Assembly (NCBI GenBank): GCA_003517675.1
Contig: DPAC01000171.1
Location: 9,426 to 14,977 of the forward strand
Reading direction: 5' to 3'
Length of the DNA stretch: 5,552 bases
Origin: Porphyromonadaceae bacterium
GTDB lineage: Bacteria > Bacteroidota > Bacteroidia > Bacteroidales > Dysgonomonadaceae
Part shown: positions 1 to 5,552 of the stretch, piece by piece
Layout of the letters: each line of letters begins with the position of its first letter
How positions within the stretch are numbered: the stretch's first letter is position 1
Made by a program: the position numbers and the translations under genes
Notes under the pieces: model-generated
Told to the model about the DNA's origin: nothing
Databases searched by the model: none
What the model saw: the letters and a program-made list of their open reading frames with translations, nothing else

Positions 1-371
1 TAACAGTGGGGGGCATCCGGGTCCTGCTCTATGCGTAAAGCATTGTAAAGCAGCTGTACCGTTCGTTTGTGATGCGAGCGTTTGAAATAAAGCTTTTTTC
101 CCTCCGCCATCACATAGGGCAACCCGATTGTGGTGTCGGTGAATACAGGTACGTCGTCAGCGTGGTACTTTTCCTGAAAGGTACCGTAGAATGTCGTCAG
201 CGGGTGCTCCGAAAGATATGAGACCGCCTCCTGAATCTCTGTGTCAGGGGACGGATGCTGTGCGTAATACGACAGGATCTTCAGTCGTACCCTTTGCTGC
301 TTCTTATGCTGGATGAAGGTGAGCCACCGGGAACGGATTTTGTAGTGCAGCGTATCGATTGTTTTTTTCAT
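1..371 (-). CDS. Probable FkbM-like methyltransferase, N-terminal part (3' end outside window)
   Basis: This is the first ~123 codons of a minus-strand gene that runs off the window at base 1. It starts MKKTIDTLHYKIRSRW; an in-frame TAA lies a short way upstream, so the ATG at 371 is the only good start. The visible part is basic and hydrophilic with no signal peptide. Around residues 83-123 it reads LPYVMAEGKKLYFKR, then LYNALRIEQDPDAPHC. From memory, this 'LYF.R ... LY..L..EQDP.SPH' pattern precedes the SAM-binding fold in FkbM-family methyltransferases of Bacteroidetes, but that fold itself is not visible here. Lying 86 bp after a polysaccharide flippase gene, with no promoter seen in between, it is plausibly co-transcribed and acts on a surface glycan or its precursor. 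The last two bases (TA) leave open whether the next codon is Tyr or a stop; Tyr fits the family better. The family call is recognition, not proof. Confidence 0.55.
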   Translation of the reverse strand, partial: MKKTIDTLHYKIRSRWLTFIQHKKQQRVRLKILSYYAQHPSPDTEIQEAVSYLSEHPLTTFYGTFQEKYHADDVPVFTDTTIGLPYVMAEGKKLYFKRSHHKRTVQLLYNALRIEQDPDAPHC

Positions 372-422
372 ACGATAATATTTTATTCTTTTACATTAAG
401 GTCGTATGGAACTCGCAATTAT

Positions 423-445
423 CATGTACTTGTGTGAAATACATG
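423..445 (-). other. Stem-loop between flippase and methyltransferase genes
   Basis: In the minus-strand transcript this 23-nt stretch folds into a nine-pair stem (CATGTATTT with AAGTACATG, one G-U pair) around a CACAC loop. On the plus strand the G-U pair becomes an A-C mismatch, so the fold suits the direction of transcription. It begins 13 nt after the flippase stop codon. The stem is AT-rich and no T-run follows, so it is not a typical intrinsic terminator; it could be a weak attenuator, a 3'-end protecting hairpin, or chance. No other signal is visible in the 372-457 gap. Confidence 0.35.
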
Positions 446-457
446 TTCATGCTCGTT

Positions 458-1909
458 TCATATCTCTTTTTTTGCAGATAACCATTCCCCGATCTCCCGG
501 GTCATCTCCAGTTTGCACATGCCGCACAACAGCAGATAAAGCAGACCCGACACAAACATATTTACCAGCAGGAAGGGCAAATTCTCATCGATATGCAGGG
601 TGATGAAATAGCCGGCTGCCACGCTCACAAAGGCCAGTATCGCATAAGGAAAGGCATCCTTCACAAAGTTGGTCAGTGTATACCCGATGAGCTTACGGGT
701 TAAAACAAGAGAGATGATCAGGGTGATCCATGTGTAAATGACCCAGCTTGCTGCCAGACCCATGATCCCATAGCGGAAAAGCAGGGCGATCAGCAAAACC
801 AGGATCCCCCGCCGGATTATTTCCACACCGAGGAAGTAGTTTGCTTTTTCCCGGGCTATAAACAGCTCATTCAGTACGAAGGCAAAGGGCGAGACCATCC
901 CGGCAAGGCACAACACCTGAAAATAGGGAACAGCCGGCAACCATTTATCTTTGAACAGAAAAACAAAGGCCGGTTCAGCGATCAGTATCATCAGGAACCC
1001 AATGGGGAAGGATAGAAACGCGAGTGATTTGATCATTTTACTTACCACTCTCTTCGTGCGCTCCGTCTGCTCGTGGATCTCGGGCAGGACAAGCATGGAG
1101 ACCTGCCGGTAGGTGTTGGAGAGAATGCCGAAAGGTATCTCCTGATATTTGTTTGCCTGACTGTAATACCCCACCTGTTTCATGGCATTCGGGTAGAAGA
1201 AGGCAATGATACTCGGGTAAATATTATTGAAAACGGCACTGATGAGCGATGTCAGCAGCAGCTTATTGCTGAGTCCGGTAAAGGTACGAAGCAGCTTGAT
1301 GCTGAAAACCTGAAGGGGTATCCATTTTGAATAAATCCAGAGAAAAAGGGTGCGGAAGAGGGCATAAAGCACCGTTTGTGTCACCAGTGACCAGACGCCG
1401 AACCCATTTACGGCCATCACGATGGAGGCTGCTACAGCAATCACCTGAGCTCCGATATTCAGGCGGGTGAGTCCCCTGAAATCTGCCTTTTTGGTGAGCA
1501 GTGTCTGCTGAATCATGCCTCCGGCGTTGAGAACCAGTGAAAGGAACAAGATGCGTGCAATCGGCGCAATGCGGGGCTCGTGGAACAACTGTGCAAGGAA
1601 GGGGGCCATTGCAAAGAGAAGCAGGTAAAGTATGCCGCTGAAAGCCAGGTTGAAATAAAACACGGTGCTGTATTCTTCCGGGGAGATCTGTTTCCTATTG
1701 AGCAAGGCACGGGTGAAGCCGCTGTCTATCAGTAGCGTGGAGAAAGCGATAAAGACCGCCAGCGCACCGATCAGGCCATATTCCGAGGGGTCCAGGATGC
1801 GCATCAACACAATGCTGCTGCCCAGGTAGATGAGCTGCTGCCCGAACTTATCCAGAAAGCTCCAGAAAAGCGAAACGGTGGTTTGATGTTTCAGGGTTGG
1901 TTCCGTCAT
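458..1909 (-). CDS. Oligosaccharide/lipopolysaccharide flippase, MOP superfamily (Wzx/WzxC-TuaB type)
   Basis: A 483-residue integral inner-membrane protein, full length for the family. Flippases of this type move undecaprenyl-linked oligosaccharide units across the inner membrane for O-antigen, capsule or exopolysaccharide assembly. The N-terminal block (residues ~12-65), with FWSFLDKFGQQLIYLGSS, then LMRILDPSEYGLIGAL and LLIDSGFTRALL, is characteristic of the polysaccharide-synthesis/WzxC family. Many hydrophobic segments follow, about 12-14 helices: e.g. ~82-108, 115-135, 152-190, 215-240, 295-320, 328-350, 365-405, 418-438 and 445-463. Charged loops lie between them (NKYQEIPFG at ~253-261, PEIHEQTERTKR at ~276-287). 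The frame is open upstream to an ATG at 2017, but the extra 36 residues are polar, carry PKPKP from a hexamer repeat and look unlike the family; they would also overlap the probable promoter. I therefore choose the ATG at 1909 (MTEPTLKHQT). Substrate unknown. The methyltransferase-like gene downstream supports a surface-glycan role. Confidence 0.9.
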   Translation of the reverse strand: MTEPTLKHQTTVSLFWSFLDKFGQQLIYLGSSIVLMRILDPSEYGLIGALAVFIAFSTLLIDSGFTRALLNRKQISPEEYSTVFYFNLAFSGILYLLLFAMAPFLAQLFHEPRIAPIARILFLSLVLNAGGMIQQTLLTKKADFRGLTRLNIGAQVIAVAASIVMAVNGFGVWSLVTQTVLYALFRTLFLWIYSKWIPLQVFSIKLLRTFTGLSNKLLLTSLISAVFNNIYPSIIAFFYPNAMKQVGYYSQANKYQEIPFGILSNTYRQVSMLVLPEIHEQTERTKRVVSKMIKSLAFLSFPIGFLMILIAEPAFVFLFKDKWLPAVPYFQVLCLAGMVSPFAFVLNELFIAREKANYFLGVEIIRRGILVLLIALLFRYGIMGLAASWVIYTWITLIISLVLTRKLIGYTLTNFVKDAFPYAILAFVSVAAGYFITLHIDENLPFLLVNMFVSGLLYLLLCGMCKLEMTREIGEWLSAKKEI

Positions 1910-1921
1910 GAGGTGCTGTTG

Positions 1922-1939
1922 CGGTTTCGGTTTCGGTTG
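1922..1939. repeat. Three tandem hexamers (CGGTTT, CGGTTT, CGGTTG) before the flippase gene
   Basis: The plus strand reads CGGTTTCGGTTTCGGTTG, i.e. two perfect copies and one 5/6 copy of a 6-bp unit. It lies between the flippase's probable -7 box and its start codon, across the expected transcription start. Unit gain or loss by slippage would change spacing by 6 bp without shifting any reading frame. Three copies is too few to claim phase variation. Confidence 0.7.
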
Positions 1940-1947
1940 CAAAAATA
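1940..1947 (-). promoter_or_regulatory. Probable -7 promoter element of the flippase gene (TATTTTTG)
   Basis: On the minus strand TATTTTTG matches the Bacteroidetes sigma-ABfr -7 consensus TAnnTTTG exactly and lies 30 nt before the ATG at 1909. I see no clear TTTG-like -33 box about 19-21 nt further upstream, so it may be weak or need an activator. Its position inside the longer open frame argues for the shorter flippase start. Confidence 0.5.
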
Positions 1948-2021
1948 GGTAACATTCTTCAGATTTTGACTCTTTGTACCAATTGATTGCTTGCTGGATG
2001 AACAGATTGGTTGGCATCCCC

Positions 2022-2052
2022 TTTTTTCAGAACATTTTTTTTTGTACGTTTG
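2022..2052 (+). promoter_or_regulatory. Probable queG promoter (TTTT-N19-TACGTTTG)
   Basis: TACGTTTG at 2045-2052 matches the Bacteroidetes -7 consensus TAnnTTTG exactly. A T-run whose first four bases (2022-2025) lie 19 nt upstream can serve as a -33 box (consensus TTTG). The predicted transcript starts about 2058-2060, giving a leader of only ~12 nt before the ATG at 2071. This excludes the upstream TTG at 2011, which is in frame, as the start. Confidence 0.55.
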
Positions 2053-2070
2053 GTGCAAATTGAGAAAAAG

Positions 2071-2991
2071 ATGAGTTTTTCGGAAGAGATCAAACAACAG
2101 GCTTTGGATCTCGGTTTTGATGCCTGCGGCATCTGCCGTGCGACCGACAGCGGCGAGGAGGAGCGCTACATGGAATGGCTGCGTGATCATTGCCAGGGCT
2201 CCATGCGTTACCTCGAACGCAGCATCGACAAGCGGCTGGATCCGCGGCGGCTGGTGGAGGGGGCACGTTCCATCATCTCCGTGGCGCTCAACTATTATCC
2301 TTTGGAGAAGCTCCCAGGCAAGGTGCCACAATTTGCCTATTACGCTTATGGAAAGGATTATCACGATGTGGTGCGCGAGAAACTGCGAGCGTTGTACAGC
2401 TGGATACGGGAGCGTGATCCTGCGGTGGCCGGTCGATACTTTACCGATTCGGCACCGGTGCTGGAGCGTTTCTGGGCGGCACAGGCAGGGCTGGGTTTCA
2501 TCGGGAAGAATACCCTGCTCATTCTTCCGGGCAGGGGTTCTTACTTCTTTCTGGGGGAGTTGATCATCAATATAGAGCTCGAGTATGATGCACCTGTGGC
2601 TGAAAATTGCGGCGACTGTACCCGCTGTCTGCGCTCCTGTCCCACCGGTGCCATCGAAAAACCCTACCGTTTGAATGGTGCCAGGTGTATCTCCTACCAG
2701 ACCATTGAGAACAGGGGGGAGATTGCTCCCGATATTGTGCCCAACCTTCGGAACAACGTCTACGGCTGCGATATCTGTCAAAAGGTCTGTCCCTGGAACC
2801 GTGACGCCGTTCCGCATAGCACTCCGGAACTGATGCCCACGGCCGATTTTCTGTCGCTCAATCTGGAGCAGCTGCAGGAGATGGATGAGGAGCGATGGCG
2901 AATTGTTTTCCGTCACTCTGCCGTGAAGAGAGCCAGATTTGAAGGATTGAAACGCAACGCGGAGGCTATTTCCAAAAGTCGCAGGAAATAG
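2071..2991 (+). CDS. queG: Epoxyqueuosine reductase QueG (short form)
   Basis: This cobalamin- and 4Fe-4S-dependent cytoplasmic enzyme reduces epoxyqueuosine to queuosine at the wobble position (34) of GUN-anticodon tRNAs, the last step of Q synthesis. The 306-residue protein starts [10 protein letters not shown]. The N-terminal DUF1730-type region carries [11 protein letters not shown] (~90-101) and [20 protein letters not shown] (126-145); the Asp of that motif (D126) is at the place of the family's proposed general acid. The ferredoxin part has C180-x2-C183-x2-C186-x3-C190-PTGAI, C206, and C233-x2-C236-x3-C240-PW, eight cysteines for two 4Fe-4S clusters. It ends soon afterwards, so it lacks the C-terminal HEAT-like extension of longer QueG proteins such as E. 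coli's (~380 residues). Start: ATG at 2071 after an A-rich leader with GAGAAAAAG; an in-frame TTG at 2011 would add 20 unlike residues and lies above the probable promoter. ruvB follows after 26 bp in the same direction. Confidence 0.96.
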   Translation: MSFSEEIKQQALDLGFDACGICRATDSGEEERYMEWLRDHCQGSMRYLERSIDKRLDPRRLVEGARSIISVALNYYPLEKLPGKVPQFAYYAYGKDYHDVVREKLRALYSWIRERDPAVAGRYFTDSAPVLERFWAAQAGLGFIGKNTLLILPGRGSYFFLGELIINIELEYDAPVAENCGDCTRCLRSCPTGAIEKPYRLNGARCISYQTIENRGEIAPDIVPNLRNNVYGCDICQKVCPWNRDAVPHSTPELMPTADFLSLNLEQLQEMDEERWRIVFRHSAVKRARFEGLKRNAEAISKSRRK

Positions 2992-3000
2992 CTACATTTG
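2969..3000 (+). promoter_or_regulatory. Probable internal promoter for ruvB (TTTC-N20-TACATTTG)
   Basis: TACATTTG at 2993-3000 matches TAnnTTTG exactly and begins two bases after the queG stop codon. TTTC at 2969-2972, inside the queG coding end, is a 3/4 match to the -33 TTTG with a 20-nt spacer. The predicted leader before the ruvB ATG at 3018 is only ~11 nt and has no Shine-Dalgarno. ruvB can thus be transcribed alone as well as by read-through from queG. Confidence 0.55.
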
Positions 3001-3017
3001 CACTTTGCAGCAGCACA

Positions 3018-4049
3018 ATGACAACAGAAGAATCATTTGATATCCGGGGCAGAAGCATCTTGCCCGAGAACGAGCGGGAGGTGGAGAACACATTGCGTCC
3101 ACTATCCTTTGGTGGCTTCAGCGGTCAGGACAAGATCGTAGAGAACCTGAAGATCTTTGTCAGCGCCGCCCGCATGAGGGGCGAGTCGCTCGATCATGTG
3201 CTGCTGCACGGACCCCCGGGATTGGGCAAGACCACCCTGTCCAACATCATCGCCAACGAGCTGGGGGTGGGCTTCCGGGTCTCCTCAGGGCCGGTGCTCG
3301 ACAAACCGGGCGACCTGGCCGGCATCCTCACCTCGCTGGAGCCCAATGATGTGCTCTTCATTGATGAGATACACCGTCTCTCGCCAGTGGTGGAGGAGTA
3401 TCTCTACAGCGCCATGGAGGATTTTCGCATCGATATTGTGATCGACAAGGGTCCCAGCGCCCGCTCCATTCAGATCGACCTCAATCCTTTTACCCTGGTG
3501 GGTGCCACCACCCGCAGCGGCCTGCTCACCAGTCCCCTTCGTGCCCGTTTTGGCATCAACATGCACCTGGAGTATTACGACATGGAAACACTTACCGGCA
3601 TCGTGTTGCGTTCGGCCGATATCCTGCAGATCGCGTGCGACCGCAATGCTGCCCGGGAGATTGCTTCCCGCAGCCGTGGTACGCCACGGGTGGCCAACGC
3701 TCTGCTCAGACGTGTGCGTGACTTTGCGCAGGTGAAAGGTAATGGCCGAATCGACCGTGCCATCGCCACCTATGCGCTGGAAGCACTCAATATCGACAAG
3801 TATGGATTGGATGAGGTGGACAACAAGATACTGCTTACCATCATCGATAAGTTCAACGGGGGGCCTGTAGGGATCACCACCATTGCCACGGCGGTGGGTG
3901 ATGATGCCGGTACCATAGAAGAGGTATACGAACCGTTTCTGATTAAGGAGGGATTCATCAAACGTACACCACGTGGACGTGAAGTGACCGAACTGGCTTA
4001 TCTACACCTGGGTCGGTCGAGAAGGGGAGAACAGGGGGTGCTTTTCTGA
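3018..4049 (+). CDS. ruvB: Holliday junction branch-migration ATPase RuvB
   Basis: RuvB is the hexameric AAA+ motor that, loaded by RuvA, drives branch migration of Holliday junctions before RuvC resolves them in recombinational repair. The 343 residues are the normal full length. Visible in order: an N-terminal [18 protein letters not shown] block (~27-44); Walker [11 protein letters not shown] (64-73; K71, T72); Walker [12 protein letters not shown] (111-121; D116, E117); the RuvB beta-hairpin region (~130-155); sensor 1 VGATTRSG (161-168); the arginine-finger region SPLRARFG (172-179); sensor 2 [13 protein letters not shown] (220-232; R224); and a C-terminal winged-helix DNA-binding domain with [16 protein letters not shown] (281-296) and [20 protein letters not shown] (313-332). 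Nothing is missing. ruvA and ruvC are not nearby, which is common in this phylum. The start ATG at 3018 fits the family N terminus. It has its own probable promoter and ends 28 bp from a convergent gene. Confidence 0.98.
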   Translation: MTTEESFDIRGRSILPENEREVENTLRPLSFGGFSGQDKIVENLKIFVSAARMRGESLDHVLLHGPPGLGKTTLSNIIANELGVGFRVSSGPVLDKPGDLAGILTSLEPNDVLFIDEIHRLSPVVEEYLYSAMEDFRIDIVIDKGPSARSIQIDLNPFTLVGATTRSGLLTSPLRARFGINMHLEYYDMETLTGIVLRSADILQIACDRNAAREIASRSRGTPRVANALLRRVRDFAQVKGNGRIDRAIATYALEALNIDKYGLDEVDNKILLTIIDKFNGGPVGITTIATAVGDDAGTIEEVYEPFLIKEGFIKRTPRGREVTELAYLHLGRSRRGEQGVLF

Positions 4050-4056
4050 GCTGCGG

Positions 4057-4077
4057 GAAAAGTAGCGCCTGCTTTTC
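4057..4077. terminator. Inverted repeat in the ruvB/DUF4270 convergent gap, probable bidirectional terminator
   Basis: Arms GAAAAGTAG (4057-4065) and CTGCTTTTC (4069-4077) pair over nine positions, eight Watson-Crick and one G-U, around a CGC loop. The stem fills most of the 28-bp gap between the stop codons of ruvB (4047-4049) and the DUF4270 gene (4080-4078). On either strand the stem ends in a T-rich arm, as in overlapping bidirectional terminators, but no separate long T-run follows. A competing fold exists: CTTTTC at 4041-4046, in the ruvB end, could also pair with GAAAAG at 4057-4062. Confidence 0.5.
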
Positions 4078-5469
4078 TCAATAATTGCTGAATATCAACT
4101 CAATCTTTAGGTTTCCTTCTCTCTTATCGAGTAAGGCTGCGGTGGGCCACATCTGGTTGTTCAGATCGGTCAGCGTTTGGCTTCCATAAGAGTAGGGGCT
4201 CTGCTGTACGGTGGTGAAGATTGCATCCACCGGAATCAGGTAGTATACCAGGTCTTCAGGGTTCTCTCCCATCGTTCGGTTGTAGTAGTTCATCATCGAA
4301 GAGATGTTGTTGAACTTGTAGGAATAGGTGGTGGCGTCGAACTTGTCGGAGAGAAAGCTGGTGATGTTGTCCGGTAGCTTGCCTTTTTCAAAGAAACCAT
4401 CCAGCGAGTCACGGTTCACCAGCAGCAGATAATCGGGAGGTGAGATTTTCACCAGCGGGTTTTCCATTGCATCGGGCAAGGCGTAGAGGGTGAAGTTGGC
4501 CAGATTGAGTGCTCTTGATTTCAATTCATGGTGAATCTCGCTGAAAGGAAAAGTGATCTCGGTCACCACGCCTGCGGGGCTTTTCACGTAAGTGTGGGAG
4601 TCATTCTCTTCCAACAACTGCTGGTTGTTGCTGCGGATGGTGTTGATCTGTGTCACATCGGGTGTGATATAGAGCCGCAGGGCATCGCTTCGAACGGTAT
4701 CCTCACCGGATGAAGAACCCCCTGCTTCCGTATAGTGATAATGAACGTTGAGGGAGGTGGTGTTGACATTGAGGATGGTGCTTTTCCCGAAGCTGGTGGT
4801 GAAGTAGAGGCCAGGGAAGAACTGCCTGAATTGGTTCAGATTGTTCAACATCCCATGCTCCGGTTTGTTGTATTCATTGAGAAACCGTTCGCCGATGGTC
4901 ATTGGAAGATCGACATGAATGTCATATACTTTGTATGGTTGTGTGGTGTACCCTGAAGAGTAGTACTCGGTGTGGTAGGTGTTATTTTTACCAGTGAAGA
5001 CCTTCTTTCCGATTGGGTTCGTCATGTCGACATATTCCGCCGGATTGATATGCGTGTAGTTACCGGCGTCCTTGAGTGAGCGGTTCAGCTCATATACCGA
5101 TAGCTCCATGGGTGCCAATGAGTCACCCATCATCGTGGTGTAAGAGAGGACAGCCTTCACCGAGTCAACGGTAGCTCCCGGCTTAAATCCCGCCCCTTTT
5201 GGCAGATAGAATTCGCCCATATACCCTGATTTGATTGATCCAAATACCGGATCAAGGTATTCACCCAGCACCGGGTTGGTAGTCCTGGCGTAGATCGAGT
5301 CGAGTTGAATGGTGCGGGACATCAATTGTAGGGTGTCTATTCCCACAGTGAGGTTGTCCATTCCCGGTTGGATGGTGAATCCAACCGGATCGAGTGTGTC
5401 GTCGCAGGAGCGTGTCAAAATTAAGAGAAAGGCAACAAACAGCGCTTTGTATAAAGAGTTGGGTTTCAT
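4078..5469 (-). CDS. DUF4270 domain-containing lipoprotein
   Basis: A 463-residue exported protein of the Bacteroidetes-specific DUF4270 family; molecular function unknown. The N terminus MKPNSLYKALFVAFLLIL is a short signal peptide followed by TRSC, with Cys22 as the probable lipid-attachment site; the acidic CDD just after it resembles signals that send lipoproteins to the outer-membrane surface. The lipobox is atypical, with Arg at -2 and Thr at -3. The early block with DTLDPVGFTIQP (~25-36), IDTLQLMSRTIQLDSIYART (44-63) and LGEYLDPVFGSIKSGYMGEF (68-87) is the family hallmark. The rest is polar and rich in Tyr, Asn, Thr and Ser, with no membrane segment, as in a beta-rich extracellular or periplasmic fold; LRLYITPDV (~264-272) and the final LKIELIFSNY fit strands. 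The frame is open upstream to the window edge, but ATG 5469 sits directly before the signal peptide and 26 nt after a promoter element. From memory, relatives often lie beside glycogen synthase or pantothenate genes; such neighbours would be beyond 5552. Confidence 0.87.
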   Translation of the reverse strand: MKPNSLYKALFVAFLLILTRSCDDTLDPVGFTIQPGMDNLTVGIDTLQLMSRTIQLDSIYARTTNPVLGEYLDPVFGSIKSGYMGEFYLPKGAGFKPGATVDSVKAVLSYTTMMGDSLAPMELSVYELNRSLKDAGNYTHINPAEYVDMTNPIGKKVFTGKNNTYHTEYYSSGYTTQPYKVYDIHVDLPMTIGERFLNEYNKPEHGMLNNLNQFRQFFPGLYFTTSFGKSTILNVNTTSLNVHYHYTEAGGSSSGEDTVRSDALRLYITPDVTQINTIRSNNQQLLEENDSHTYVKSPAGVVTEITFPFSEIHHELKSRALNLANFTLYALPDAMENPLVKISPPDYLLLVNRDSLDGFFEKGKLPDNITSFLSDKFDATTYSYKFNNISSMMNYYNRTMGENPEDLVYYLIPVDAIFTTVQQSPYSYGSQTLTDLNNQMWPTAALLDKREGNLKIELIFSNY

Positions 5470-5495
5470 TGGTTCCGAATTATTTTTTAACGGTG

Positions 5496-5526
5496 CAAAT
5501 ATCAGAAAAAAATGATTCAGATAAAA
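5496..5526 (-). promoter_or_regulatory. Probable promoter of the DUF4270 gene (TTTT-N19-GATATTTG)
   Basis: On the minus strand GATATTTG (5503-5496) matches TAnnTTTG at all but the first base. TTTT (5526-5523), a 3/4 match to the -33 TTTG, lies 19 nt upstream. The start codon at 5469 follows 26 nt after the -7 box. The motif continues as TTTGCA, like two of the other three promoters in the window. Confidence 0.45.
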
Positions 5527-5552
5527 GCTGAAGGAAAGCTTTCTGCATTTTT
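5527..5552. terminator. Possible stem-loop with T-run at the window edge
   Basis: GCTGAAGG (5527-5534) and CTTTCTGC (5539-5546) can pair over eight positions with one T-T mismatch and one G-U, loop AAAG, followed on the plus strand by ATTTTT to the end of the window. On the minus strand the hairpin is weaker (one extra mismatch) but is followed by TTTT. It might end a gene beyond 5552 reading toward the DUF4270 gene. No coding sequence is recognisable in 5470-5552. Truncated by the edge, so uncertain. Confidence 0.25.

Noticed and set aside
153..202. 10-bp direct repeat GTCGTCAGCG at 153-162 and 193-202.
   Set aside because: Both copies are inside coding sequence and in different codon phases; no further copies or target-site pattern, so taken as chance.
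255..603. Two short plus-strand frames (255-437 and 406-603) around the methyltransferase/flippase gap.
   Set aside because: They overlap minus-strand coding sequence, have no promoter box or recognisable protein features, and the second runs into the flippase coding end.
1906..2916. A 336-codon open frame on the minus strand, antisense to queG.
   Set aside because: It covers a strongly conserved queG with all catalytic and cluster residues, has no recognisable domain, ends in an NRNRNRN run from the hexamer repeat, and has no promoter. It is a by-product of GC-rich codons.
3285..3961. Several 60-93-codon minus-strand open frames within ruvB.
   Set aside because: They are antisense to an intact, conserved ruvB, with no domain and no start signals.
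4177..4956. Plus-strand frames of 61-73 codons within the DUF4270 gene.
   Set aside because: They are antisense to a coherent exported protein; composition and lack of signals mark them as chance frames.
5235..5255. Perfect 7-bp inverted repeat TTGATCC...GGATCAA with a 7-nt loop.
   Set aside because: It lies inside DUF4270 coding sequence encoding the conserved LDPVFGSIK region; most likely codon coincidence rather than an operator.
1..5552. Search for mobile elements, CRISPR repeats, tRNAs, invertible promoters and defence or toxin genes.
   Set aside because: No transposase or integrase motifs, no spaced repeats, no tRNA-like cloverleaf and no long inverted repeats flanking a promoter were seen. 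The window is nearly filled by recognisable core genes.

Overview
The window looks like chromosomal DNA of a Bacteroidota member, probably order Bacteroidales. Three things point there: a DUF4270-family lipoprotein, which is restricted to this phylum; a short QueG and a RuvB of Bacteroidetes type; and start regions that lack clear Shine-Dalgarno sequences but carry the phylum's TAnnTTTG-type -7 promoter element 17-30 nt before the start codon. The genus cannot be fixed from sequence reading alone.

Layout. Bases 1-371 (minus strand) hold the first ~123 codons of a gene cut off by the window edge, probably an FkbM-like methyltransferase. Bases 458-1909 (minus) encode a complete MOP-superfamily polysaccharide flippase (Wzx/WzxC-TuaB type). 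These two probably form one unit concerned with surface polysaccharide export and decoration. A 161-bp divergent control region (1910-2070) separates them from two plus-strand housekeeping genes: queG (2071-2991, epoxyqueuosine reductase, last step of queuosine synthesis in tRNA) and ruvB (3018-4049, Holliday-junction branch-migration motor). ruvB has its own probable promoter just after the queG stop codon. A 28-bp convergent gap with an inverted repeat separates ruvB from a minus-strand DUF4270 lipoprotein gene (4078-5469), whose promoter lies at about 5496-5526.

Together the window is ordinary core genome: envelope polysaccharide handling, tRNA modification, recombination and one outer-membrane lipoprotein of unknown function. 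I see no mobile element, CRISPR array, tRNA, rRNA, toxin-antitoxin or defence gene, and no convincing undescribed system. The points worth a second look are small: a well-matched set of promoters, a hexamer repeat across the flippase transcription start, the compact convergent terminator with mirrored repeats at two stop codons, the atypical lipobox of the DUF4270 protein, and two intergenic stem-loops.
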